Assembly (NCBI GenBank): GCA_036796255.1
Contig: DAIRDH010000016.1
Coordinates: forward strand, 1-62,463
Direction of reading: 5' to 3'
Length of the DNA stretch: 62,463 bases
From: T3Sed10-241 sp036796255
GTDB taxonomy: Bacteria > Bacteroidota > Bacteroidia > Flavobacteriales_D > Cryomorphaceae
A program made the position numbers and the translations under genes. Under the pieces are notes generated by a model. It did no database searches. It saw only the letters and a program-made list of their open reading frames with translations, and was not told the DNA's origin. Shown here one piece after another: positions 1-9,000 of this stretch (its first letter is position 1; every line of letters begins with the position of its first letter).

Positions 1-947
1 TGCAACAGGTTGTAATTCTTAAAAGTAAACAGCTGCTTGCCTCCATTGAGGTGCTGCTCCACAGCGGTGACCACTTTGTTTTTAAAAGTCTCGTGCTTGA
101 AGGGTTTGCGTTTGCTCAGGTCGGCGGTTTTTGAATAGTTCAACTGGTCTTTCCAATCCATTTCGGCAATGCGCTGCTGCATCACGGCCGGGTGGCTCCC
201 TTTGAACTGGGATATATTGCCCAGCGCCCCATAGTCGAACAGTTTTGCCTCTTTTTTGTAATCGGCGTCGGCACGGGCCTCGCCGCGGTGTATGGTATCG
301 AGGGCTTTGCGCTTGCGCTGCATAAAGTCGGGAGGCCGCACGTAGCCGTAGTGGTATATGTGCGCATCTACAGCGGCCACGTTGAGCTTGTGGGTGCCTT
401 CCTGCTGCCGGTAATTCACATAATCGAAACCCGGAATGCGCCTAAAACTCTGCGCCGACTCCCATGAGTGAATGTCAGGGTGGTTGCGCACGATGCGGAT
501 CTCATGGGGATACCAGCCGTGGGCGGTGTGGTAATGCCCATAGTCGCCCCAAAAATGATAGTAGTTGAACAGCAGGCCCTCTACCTCCTTGTCATCGACA
601 AGCTGATTACAGCGCCGCTGAATGGCGGGCAAATCCTTTTCGTGCACCACCTCATCGGCCTGCAGGTAAAAGAGCCAATCCCCTGTGCAAGCTTCTCTGG
701 CGATGTCGGTTTGGTGGGCGTTTTCGGTGCCGTTGGGGTACTTTTCGAGGTCCCATTCTGTGCGAATGATCCGCAGCTTGTCTGAACCGATGCTTTCAAT
801 TTCCTCAAGCGTGCGGTCGCCGGCCTCGCCCTTGCCTACCGCCACCACGTACTCATCGACGATGGGCAGGATGGACATGATGGACTCCTTGATGGGGTAG
901 TAAAGCAAGGTGGCGTTGCGCACCATCGAAAAACCACTGATTTTCAT
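1..947 (-). CDS. Family 2-type glycosyltransferase, C-terminus cut by window edge
   Basis: The reading frame opens at an ATG at 947 and stays open for 315 codons to the left edge, so the C-terminus is missing. The N-terminus MKISGFSMVRNATLLYYP is followed by a GT-A-like fold: an acidic loop with DEYVVAVGKGEAGDDR near residue 32 and DWLFYLQADEVVHEKD near residue 95, whose QADE stands where family 2 enzymes keep their metal-binding DxD. Such proteins transfer sugars from nucleotide-sugar donors to cell-surface glycans or proteins; donor and acceptor cannot be read here. There is no signal peptide, so it acts in the cytoplasm. It may take part in the same surface-glycan work as the glycosyltransferase and sulfation genes at 31-39 kb, but that is inference. 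Confidence 0.75.
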   Translation of the reverse strand, partial: MKISGFSMVRNATLLYYPIKESIMSILPIVDEYVVAVGKGEAGDRTLEEIESIGSDKLRIIRTEWDLEKYPNGTENAHQTDIAREACTGDWLFYLQADEVVHEKDLPAIQRRCNQLVDDKEVEGLLFNYYHFWGDYGHYHTAHGWYPHEIRIVRNHPDIHSWESAQSFRRIPGFDYVNYRQQEGTHKLNVAAVDAHIYHYGYVRPPDFMQRKRKALDTIHRGEARADADYKKEAKLFDYGALGNISQFKGSHPAVMQQRIAEMDWKDQLNYSKTADLSKRKPFKHETFKNKVVTAVEQHLNGGKQLFTFKNYNLL

Positions 948-1116
948 CTTGATTGATATTTTGCCATTTTTAGGCTTTCGCCAAAATGAACTGCTGAAGC
1001 AAATCCCTGTCTAATGCGGCTCGGGAATTGAAGCAGAACATCACCATGCGAATTGCTGCGAATATAGCAAAAAGCACTGTGCATGGAATCGACACCTCCG
1101 ACGGGAGAATGGCGCA

Positions 1117-1140
1117 CAAAAAAGCCGGCTGCTGCCGGCT
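1117..1140 (-). terminator. Rho-independent terminator after the small membrane protein
   Basis: A 7-bp GC-rich stem (1123-1129 with 1134-1140) has a 4-base loop, and on the minus strand it is followed by six T's. It lies 26 bases past the stop codon of the small membrane protein gene, as expected for an intrinsic terminator. Confidence 0.75.
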
Positions 1141-1166
1141 CCTTCCATTGTTGTTTTATGTTGTGA

Positions 1167-1433
1167 TCAGGATAATTCAGAGTCGTCAAGGCATTTTTTG
1201 CTCACCTTGTAATTGTCGTATACAGCAAGGCTTGCCAGAAAAAGTCCGAATGAGAGAAAGAGCAAAATCCAATTTTCGGAAAACAAGCTGTGGTAGAACA
1301 AGAATAAATTGATAATGGCCAATGTGTTGAATGCAATCCAGTTGGCATTACTCACCTTGCGCAATTGCCCAATGGTGAGTTGGGTCAGGTCTTCCACGCT
1401 CATAGCTTTGTTTCGTTTCAAAATAGCTATCAT
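1167..1433 (-). CDS. Small two-helix membrane protein of unknown function
   Basis: 88 residues from the ATG at 1433; a TTG ten codons further upstream is less likely. An amphipathic, charged first half (SVEDLTQLTIGQLRKVSNAN) leads into two hydrophobic stretches, about residues 37-53 and 58-76, separated by a short polar turn, which suggests a helical hairpin in the inner membrane with a charged C-terminal tail. I recognise no family. It lies 70 bases downstream of the HEAT-cyclophilin gene on the same strand and has its own terminator, so it may be the last gene of that transcript. Confidence 0.6.
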   Translation of the reverse strand: MIAILKRNKAMSVEDLTQLTIGQLRKVSNANWIAFNTLAIINLFLFYHSLFSENWILLFLSFGLFLASLAVYDNYKVSKKCLDDSELS

Positions 1434-1503
1434 AGAACGTATTTTTTGAATCAGGGTTACCAAGTTCAGAAATTCAAGTCAAGAAATCAAGTGCCATTGC
1501 AAT

Positions 1504-3459
1504 TCAATTTTCTGCCAGGGTTTTTGTTTGGGCAATTCTCAGGGAGTCAATCACGGAACCGGCTGAGAGCTCAGGCAGGAGCTCAAATCCATCGGTAAGG
1601 GCACCTACCACGGTAAATCTACCCTCCAGGTGGGGAGCGCTGGCGTGGGAGATAAAAAACTGACAGCCTTCCGTATCCGTACCTGCCGAAGCAAGGCCGA
1701 CCACACCGCGTCCAAACCGGAGTGGCGAAAACTCCGAGCGCAGGCTGTAAGGCACGCTGTGGAAGCCATCACCTGCCGGGCAGCCTCCCTGGCTCACAAA
1801 ACCTGGGATCACGCGGTGAAAGTTCAGACCGTCGTAAAATCGATCATTTGCAAGTTTTATGATACTTGCCACGCTGCCCGGGGCATCCTCCACAAGGAGT
1901 TGAATTTCGAGGTAGCGGCCTTTGTGGTAAAGCCGGGCGTAGGTTTGCCGCGGTATTTCGCGGACGCTTTCCCAATCTATGGGGTGGTTGTATTCAGGCG
2001 GCCCGAAGGTTCGGTCGCCATTGGTCAAGGTTTTGTGCACTCTCAGCAGTGCTTCTCTTGCTTCGGCCTCGCCGGGTGATGTAAAGCGATCAGCCGCTTC
2101 CAGGAAGGTTGCATAATGCTCAGTGAGCAATATTTGAAAGTGAGGTGCCCTCGCTGCTTGCGCGAAAACTGTTGCTGCGCCGATGTCAGCAGTCAGAATT
2201 TCACCGACAATTATTTCAGAAACAAAAGGCCGCATATCAGGAAATCTACCTGCAAGGCCCACGATGGCTTCGGCCGCAGCAGTCGAGATGGGCGCTGGTT
2301 TTCGCAGATAAGCGAGCAGGGTATCCATCGCAAAAGGAAACTCACCGAGGTTGCGCACGAGTGGTACCCGATCGCCCGAAGTTCTGTAAGCGGTCATCAC
2401 ACTTCGGTAAAGCTGCCAGCCTTCATTCTTGTCTTTGGTATTTCTGAACATGTGATTCACGGCGGCGGCCCGCACTTCGGGCACGGGCGAGCTCAGGGCC
2501 AGACTCCGCAATGCTTCGGGCGAGAGCGCCATACCCAGCCCCGGCATGCGGGCAGCGGCCACGGTAGCTACCCATGCCTGTCCGTCCTGGAGTGCGTCCA
2601 TGATGATGCCTATAGCTGGCTCAGAGGTGAGATTGGCAAAAGCTGCAATCGCTGTTGCCCGCACGGCCGGGTCCGCATCATTGAAAAATACGCTGGCGTA
2701 AAACTCATCCTTGGTATACGTATAAGCCAAAGCGTGCATGGCTTTGTGTCGCACCTCCGCCACAGGATCACTTGCAGCGAGGGCTCTCAAGTCATTGGCA
2801 TAATCGTCAAGGCGGAAGGCTTGCTGCTGTGCAAGGGTGCTTATTGCAGCCAGGCGTGTATCGGCGTCGCCTGACTTGAGGTGTGCGGCGATCACACGCA
2901 CGTGGTCTTCCAGCAGCAATCCTTTCAACGATGCGCGGTAAATGCCCCACATTTTTCCAGCCTCTTCAGCCGGGGTATTGGGCTCATGGCGAATGAGAAA
3001 GGCCATTGCATTGGAATGGGCGCATTTACCGATGGCTTCCAGCAATTCCGCTTTTACTTCCGGAATGGTAGCCTTGCGTATAGCTTTTTCCAAAAAAGCC
3101 AAAGCAAGCGTGTCTTTGTATTGACCAATGGCCCATGCCGCTTCGAGGCGCACATATGGAATGGGGTCTGAGAGCAATTTGCCAACCGGATCGAGCAAGA
3201 CACTGTCGGGCATGGAACCCACCAAGCGCGCAAAGGCCCGCCTGTAAGCGGCGGTTTCGTGCTCAGCATAAGGCAATAGCGCCAGTGCATCGCGTTTGTC
3301 GGCAGCATCGTACATGCTTACCAGGGAGGCATCTTCAAACATGTTGACTTCGCCAATCGCTTCGCGTGGTTGGTTATCGCCACAAGCAACAGCCATGAAC
3401 ACAAGCGATAAAAAGGAAATCCATTTCAAGTTGAAATTTGCGAAATTGCCTATCAGCAT
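1504..3459 (-). CDS. HEAT-repeat lipoprotein with C-terminal cyclophilin-type PPIase domain
   Basis: 651 residues. The N-terminus has a lipoprotein signal (hydrophobic segment ending AVAC, Cys about residue 26), so the protein is likely anchored in the envelope. Residues about 45-430 are alpha-helical repeats of the HEAT/PBS-lyase type (PYVRLEAAWAIGQY, AEVRHKAMHALAYTY, PAVRATAIAAFANL, PEVRAAAVNHMF). Residues about 505-645 are a cyclophilin domain with FHRVIPGFVSQGG, carrying the catalytic Arg, and CQFFISHA where the family has GSQFFI. It probably speeds proline isomerisation during folding of exported proteins, with the repeats as a binding platform. A possible -7 box TAGCTTCG sits at 3479-3486, 19 bases before the start; no clear -33 box is seen. 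Confidence 0.85.
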   Translation of the reverse strand: MLIGNFANFNLKWISFLSLVFMAVACGDNQPREAIGEVNMFEDASLVSMYDAADKRDALALLPYAEHETAAYRRAFARLVGSMPDSVLLDPVGKLLSDPIPYVRLEAAWAIGQYKDTLALAFLEKAIRKATIPEVKAELLEAIGKCAHSNAMAFLIRHEPNTPAEEAGKMWGIYRASLKGLLLEDHVRVIAAHLKSGDADTRLAAISTLAQQQAFRLDDYANDLRALAASDPVAEVRHKAMHALAYTYTKDEFYASVFFNDADPAVRATAIAAFANLTSEPAIGIIMDALQDGQAWVATVAAARMPGLGMALSPEALRSLALSSPVPEVRAAAVNHMFRNTKDKNEGWQLYRSVMTAYRTSGDRVPLVRNLGEFPFAMDTLLAYLRKPAPISTAAAEAIVGLAGRFPDMRPFVSEIIVGEILTADIGAATVFAQAARAPHFQILLTEHYATFLEAADRFTSPGEAEAREALLRVHKTLTNGDRTFGPPEYNHPIDWESVREIPRQTYARLYHKGRYLEIQLLVEDAPGSVASIIKLANDRFYDGLNFHRVIPGFVSQGGCPAGDGFHSVPYSLRSEFSPLRFGRGVVGLASAGTDTEGCQFFISHASAPHLEGRFTVVGALTDGFELLPELSAGSVIDSLRIAQTKTLAEN

Positions 3460-3701
3460 GTTGGGGTTTTTTGGAGCCCGAAGCTAAGAAGTTTTGAGGG
3501 AAATGGACAGAGGCCCATTTTACGGAAGTAGCAATTTTGCCGAAAAGGCCCGTCGAGGCTTTATATTGGGCCACTTTGAGAAAGTGAGGCGGGAAAGCGG
3601 GATTCAGGGCTTTTGCAATGCATTGATTGCATGGAGCAACCAAAAAATGTAGCTAATTCAGAACATTTCTATCTTTATCCGCAAGAAAAATCGAAAGCCG
3701 C

Positions 3702-4700
3702 ATGGCAGTTCAAAAGAGGATGGGTGTGATAGGTGGAGGCTCATGGGCCACTGCCCTCACCAAAGTGCTTAGTGAAAACAATGACCTTACCTGGTGGTGG
3801 CAACGCAACCCCGAGTCTGTTGCGCACATTGAGCGATACCACCACAACCCCAATTACTTAAGGGCGGTGGAATTTGATGTGAGCAAGCTGAAAGTATCAT
3901 CAGATATCAATGAAGTGATAGCGAATTGCGATGTGTTGATCGTTGCTATACCCTCTGCATTTGTACACGCCAGTTTTAAAGAGGTACTGCCCGAAGCGCT
4001 CAAGGGCAAAATAGTTTTCTCTGCGATCAAGGGCATTGTTCCAGAGTTTCACTCCATTCCGGCGCGCTACTTTCACATGGAGTATGGTGTACCATATGAC
4101 GATATCGGGGTGATATGTGGGCCCTGCCATGCCGAAGAGGTGGCCATGGAAAGGCTGAGCTACCTCACCATAGCATGTATGAATGAGGAAAATGCAGCCT
4201 TCCTCGCTGAGCGGCTGAGTACGCGCTATATGAAAACCACCACATCCGAAGACCTCTTCGGGGCTGAAATTGCTGCAGTACTTAAGAATATTTACGCCAT
4301 CGCAAGCGGTGTTTGTGGCGGCCTCGGTTACGGCGACAATTTTCAGGCATTGCTGATTTCAGCTGCGATTATGGAGATGGAGCGCTTTCTCGACAAGGTC
4401 AATCCCTTTCACCGCGATGTGAGCGAGCCAGCCTATCTGGGCGACCTGCTTGTAACCGCGTACAGCAAGTTCAGCCGCAACCGCACCTTTGGCTATATGC
4501 TCGGCAAAGGATATTCTGTAAAAGCCGCCCAGCTCGAAATGGAAATGGTGGCCGAAGGCTACTACGCCACAAAGAGCCTCTTTGAAATGAACCGCAAGTA
4601 CGAGGTTGAAATGCCCATCGCCGAGGCGGTGTACAACATCATTTACCAGCGTATTTCTCCAGTTGTTGAGATGCGGATTTTGGCGGATAGGTTGGGGTAG
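3702..4700 (+). CDS. gpsA: NAD(P)H-dependent glycerol-3-phosphate dehydrogenase
   Basis: 332 residues, the normal length for GpsA, which reduces dihydroxyacetone phosphate to sn-glycerol 3-phosphate, the backbone precursor of phospholipids. The Rossmann motif VIGGGSWATAL is at residues 9-19, the NAD-binding GPCHAEEVAME near 141, the catalytic-lysine motif AAVLKNIYAIASG near 188, and the substrate-binding SKFSRNRTFG near 257. It is soluble and stands alone, convergent with asd across about 420 bases. The ATG at 3702 places the Rossmann loop at the usual distance from the N-terminus. Confidence 0.95.
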   Translation: MAVQKRMGVIGGGSWATALTKVLSENNDLTWWWQRNPESVAHIERYHHNPNYLRAVEFDVSKLKVSSDINEVIANCDVLIVAIPSAFVHASFKEVLPEALKGKIVFSAIKGIVPEFHSIPARYFHMEYGVPYDDIGVICGPCHAEEVAMERLSYLTIACMNEENAAFLAERLSTRYMKTTTSEDLFGAEIAAVLKNIYAIASGVCGGLGYGDNFQALLISAAIMEMERFLDKVNPFHRDVSEPAYLGDLLVTAYSKFSRNRTFGYMLGKGYSVKAAQLEMEMVAEGYYATKSLFEMNRKYEVEMPIAEAVYNIIYQRISPVVEMRILADRLG

Positions 4701-5124
4701 AGAGTTGTAAGAACCTCACGCTTGCCCCTTAGCCCTACGACCGCAGGTCATAGACCCTGCTTCAGCACGGGGAGTCCGTATGGAAAGGTAGTGCCCTCGC
4801 ACGGGTTTACCCACAATCGGTTCAGTTTAATATTTGAAAGGATCTCGAGTTTAAAATATTGGAAAAGCATCCAGAAAGAGATGACCAGGTAGAAAGTTAA
4901 TTCCACGAAAGCGGAAGATCGAAATCTGCGGTCTCTGCGGGTTTTTCGTATGAGCGCAGCGAATATAATATCAGCGCTAATCAGCGCAATCAGCGGGCCT
5001 CCCTTTTTTTTATCCCCCCGCGTTTGCCCCGGCATTTCGGACTGATGAAAGGGTAGTGCCGCAGCAGGCATAATCAACTACAAAAGAAATTTTTAGGCGT
5101 AAAACGAGAATTATCTGCCAGAAC
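4701..5124. other. Gene-free interval with short degenerate repeats
   Basis: This interval lies between the converging gpsA and asd genes. A 109-codon frame (4748-5077, minus) is low-complexity and unconvincing. Repeated words are visible: TCTGCGG twice at 4925-4939, and three units beginning ATCAGCG at 4970-4997 with spacings of 10 and 9 bases. I see no clear terminator hairpin. Confidence 0.5.
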
Positions 5125-5964
5125 TTAAACCAAGCCTTTTGCCACCAAAAGCTCAGCGATTTGCACTGCATTGGTGGCAGCACCTTTGCGCAGGTTGTCG
5201 GCGACTATCCAGAGGTTGAGGCTGTTGGGCCATGAGTCGTCGCGGCGTATCCGGCCTACGAATACCTCATCCTTACCCTCAGCAAAGCGCGGCATGGGGT
5301 AGGTCTTGGTGTCGGGATTGTCTTGCAAGGTGACACCGGGGGTTTCATGGAGCAACTTCCTCAGCTGGTCCATTTCAAAGTCGCGGTCGAGGGTGAGATT
5401 TACCGATTCAGAGTGGCCGCCCATTACGGGTACACGCACCGCTGTTGCTGTAACACGCACATCGTTGTCTCCGAGTATTTTTTTCGTTTCGCGGGTGAGT
5501 TTCAACTCTTCTTTGGTGTAATCACCTTCTTCAAAAACATCGCAATGCGGAATGCAGTTTTTATCTATCGGATATGGGTATACCATTTCGCCTTTTTCGC
5601 CACGGCGCTCTCGTTCAAGTTGCTCAACGGCGGCAAGCCCTGTACCCGTTACCGACTGGTAGGTGGATACCACCGCCCTACGTACGCCATATGCCTGGTG
5701 CAAAGGTGAGAGCACCATGACCAATTGAATTGTAGAACAATTGGGGTTGGCAATGATTTTATCTTCGGCGGTGAGCAAGTGACCGTTGATTTCGGGCACC
5801 ACCAATTTGTGGTCGGGGTGCATGCGCCAAGCTGAACTGTTGTCGATTACAGTGGTTCCCGCTTCCGCAAATTTAGGCGCCCACTCAAGGCTGGTAGAAC
5901 CTCCAGCGCTGAAGAGCGCGATGTCACATTTGGCCTTCACGGCCTCCTCCATGCTGTATATCTT
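5125..5964 (-). CDS. asd: Aspartate-semialdehyde dehydrogenase, N-terminus lost in assembly gap
   Basis: 279 residues remain, covering about the last 85% of a roughly 330-residue enzyme that makes aspartate semialdehyde for lysine, diaminopimelate, threonine and methionine. Visible motifs are FSAGGSTSLEWAP, the active-site ANPNCSTIQLV with the catalytic Cys, the substrate-binding QSVTGTGLAAVEQLERE, VPVMGGHSESVNL with the active-site His, and a normal end AELLVAKGLV. About 50 N-terminal residues, including the NADP-binding GATGxVG loop, fall in the run of N. The gene is divergent from the surface-protein gene on the other side of the gap, so both starts and the shared upstream region are missing. 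Confidence 0.93.
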   Translation of the reverse strand, partial: KIYSMEEAVKAKCDIALFSAGGSTSLEWAPKFAEAGTTVIDNSSAWRMHPDHKLVVPEINGHLLTAEDKIIANPNCSTIQLVMVLSPLHQAYGVRRAVVSTYQSVTGTGLAAVEQLERERRGEKGEMVYPYPIDKNCIPHCDVFEEGDYTKEELKLTRETKKILGDNDVRVTATAVRVPVMGGHSESVNLTLDRDFEMDQLRKLLHETPGVTLQDNPDTKTYPMPRFAEGKDEVFVGRIRRDDSWPNSLNLWIVADNLRKGAATNAVQIAELLVAKGLV

Positions 5965-6064
5965 NNNNNNNNNNNNNNNNNNNNNNNNNNNNNNNNNNNN
6001 NNNNNNNNNNNNNNNNNNNNNNNNNNNNNNNNNNNNNNNNNNNNNNNNNNNNNNNNNNNNNNNN
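5965..6064. other. Assembly gap of 100 N
   Basis: Exactly 100 N, a placeholder length. It has to hold about 150 bases of asd, the divergent upstream region, and the signal peptide plus N-terminal domain of the following surface protein, so the true gap must be several hundred bases or more. Confidence 0.95.
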
Positions 6065-9000
6065 GGAACTGAGACCTTGCTCCTGGAAGGCCCCGCATCG
6101 CAAGTGAATAGCTCGAGTAACAACCCTTTTAATGTCAGGGTAACTCGCAGCACGGACGGTCTGTGGGACATCCGTGTCGACCAGGGTGTCACAGGCAACT
6201 TCCAGAGCCTGGGTTTGGTTACGGACAATACGTTCAATAGCACTGTAGCTTTCGGAATCAAAATTTTGCAATCTGGTGCTGCCGGGCCAGTCAACAGCCA
6301 CTGGTTTGACAACTTCAACGTAGCACCCATCCCACCCGATGTTACACCGCCCACTGTCATTAACGTAGAAGCGCTTTCTGCCACCCAGGCTTTGCTCACT
6401 TTTGATGAGCCACTTGATGCAGCCACTGCCGGAAATGCAGCGAATTACTCGGTAAACGGAGGAATAGGAAATCCTTCATCTGCTCAATTCAATACAGAAA
6501 CGCTGCTCAATGTAACCCTAACTTTTGCGCAAGCGCTCAATGAAGGCCAGGTATACACACTCACCGTCAATGACGTAGAAGACCTTGCGGGAAATGCCAT
6601 TTCGTCGCAGGCCCTGGAGCTTGTTTTTTTTACAATCGCTCAGTCCGCTTTCCGCGAAATTGTATTCAACGAAATGATGGTGGATGAGAACCCTCCTGTA
6701 GCTCTGCCCGCCGCCGAATTTATAGAGTTGTACAATACAACGACCGACAAATATTTCGACCTTTCAGGGTATACTTATGTAAATGGAACTACTGCCAATC
6801 TTCTTGGCACAGCACTGCTCGCGCCAGATAGTTACCTCATCCTTTGCAGAAGCGCAGATGCACAAACATTCGAGGCGTATGGTGATGTTTTGGCATTGCC
6901 CTCATGGCCGGCGCTTACCAACTCGGCCGATAGCCTCACCCTGCTCAATCCCGAAGGGCAATTGATCGACGCGGTAAGCTATACCATTGGCTGGTATCAG
7001 GATCCTGACAAAGACGAAGGAGGCTGGACGCTTGAGCAAATCAATCCTTTTTCGCCTTGCTCAGGGATGGGAAATTGGCGCGCAAGTGACGATCCTCAAG
7101 GAGGTACTCCTGGTGAGGGGAACAGCATTTTTGACGATACACCCGACACCACCGCCCCGGAAATTACAGGCTTTCAGCAAGTATCGTCCGATGTGGTTCG
7201 TGTGTTTTTCAATGAAATAATGGACGGCGAAAGCCTGAACAACGGGTCTTATTCCATCACTCCCGGGGTCAATGTGGTGGGCATCACCGCTGCTGCAAAT
7301 TTGATGTCGGTTGATTTGCAGCTGGATACACCGCTCGAAGTTGGCGAAACCTACACCCTTTTGATCAACGGCCCAGCAGATTGTTCTGGCAATGTATTGG
7401 AAGCCAATACTTCAATTGAAATCCTTTTCGGAATTCAAGCACAGCTGGGCGACGTAACCATTTCAGAAATCATGGCCGATCCTACCCCCGTGGTAGGATT
7501 GCCAGCACAGGAGTATTTCGAGCTTTTTAACGCAAGTGACAATGTTATTGACATTCAGGGTTGTGAGCTCTCCGGTTTAAGTTTTAACCATCCCAGATTG
7601 TTGATGCCGGGAGAATACCTGCTTTGCGTGTCGAGCAGTGCGATTGGAGATTTTCAGAATTATCCAGATGCTTATGTGATGGATGGCATGAGCCTCACAT
7701 TTCTCACCAATGGCGGGCGAGAGCTTAGCTTCATCAACCAGTCAGGCACACTTGTAAATACGGTGACTTACGATATCAGCTGGTACCGCGATCCATCCAA
7801 AACAGATGGCGGTTGGTCGCTGGAGATCATCAATCCCTTCACCCAATGCAGCGGAGCCCAGAATTGGCGCGCCTCCAATGCTGCCCTCGGAGGTACGCCT
7901 GGCGCTCAAAACAGCGTCTTTAATGATGCCCCTGACCTGGCACCACCTGTTATCCAGGGTTATTATGCTGAAGCTGAAGACATTATTGTGTTGCAGTTCA
8001 ATGAATTGATGGATGAAGAGTCGCTGATCAACGGCAGTTACCTGATGGACCAGGGAATAGCCGTACTCGAAGCCCAACCACTCTCGCCGCTTATTGAAGT
8101 GCGCCTGCTGCTGAGTGAATCGCTCGAAGTAGGTGCTGAATACAGCCTTACGGTAAATGGCTTGCTTGACTGCTCGCTGAACGCCATGCCCGAGGCCACG
8201 GTTTCCATTCGGCTCGGTGAGAGCCCTGAGCTTCACGACGTGCTCATCAGTGAGATCATGGCCGACCCTACGCCAGCCGTAGGACTGCCACCTACAGAAT
8301 ATTTCGAACTATACAATGCGAGCGACAAAGTGATTGAACTACAGGGATTGACCCTTTCTGGCCTTGAACTTACCAATACGCGCTTGCTGCTGCCGGGTGA
8401 ATATGTGATTTGCGCTCCCGCATCACAATTGCAGGAATGGATACTCTTTGAAGGCGTGTATTTTGTGGATGGAATGAGTACTACTTTTCTCACCAACGGT
8501 GGCCGAGAATTGTTGCTGCAAAACTCAGCCGGAGAGCAGATTGATATTGTGACTTACGACCTGACCTGGTACCGGGATCGAAGCAAAGAGGATGGGGGCT
8601 GGAGCCTTGAGCGCATCAATCTCGAGGAGCCCTGTCGCAGTGGCGACAACTGGACCGCTTCTGTTGACAGCAGAGGAGGTACCCCTGGCGAAGAAAATTC
8701 TGTAAACAGCACAGCGCCTGATGCCGAGCCACCATTTGTGACAGTGGCAGTGGTATTGGCACCCACAGAGGTAGAGGTCCGTTTCAGTGAGGTCATCGAC
8801 CTGGAGAGCATAGCAACAGCCGAATTTTCAATTGACAACAACAGTGTGACCAGCCAAATGGCCATATTGCCCAATGCCACAGCGGCCCTTCTTAGCCTTG
8901 GAAGTCCTCTGCAGGCGGGAATTATTTATACGCTCGAAGTAAGCGGAGTGCGCGATTGCGTGGGCAATTCCATGGCGGGTATCACTTCCGTAAAAATTGC

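Noticed and set aside
4748..5077. 109-codon minus-strand frame between gpsA and asd
   Set aside because: Low-complexity composition, repeats in the DNA and no motif; probably chance.
5786..6064. N-terminal extension of the lamin-tail protein through the N run
   Set aside because: The bases before the gap are the antisense of asd, so the apparent continuous frame is an artefact of the placeholder length.
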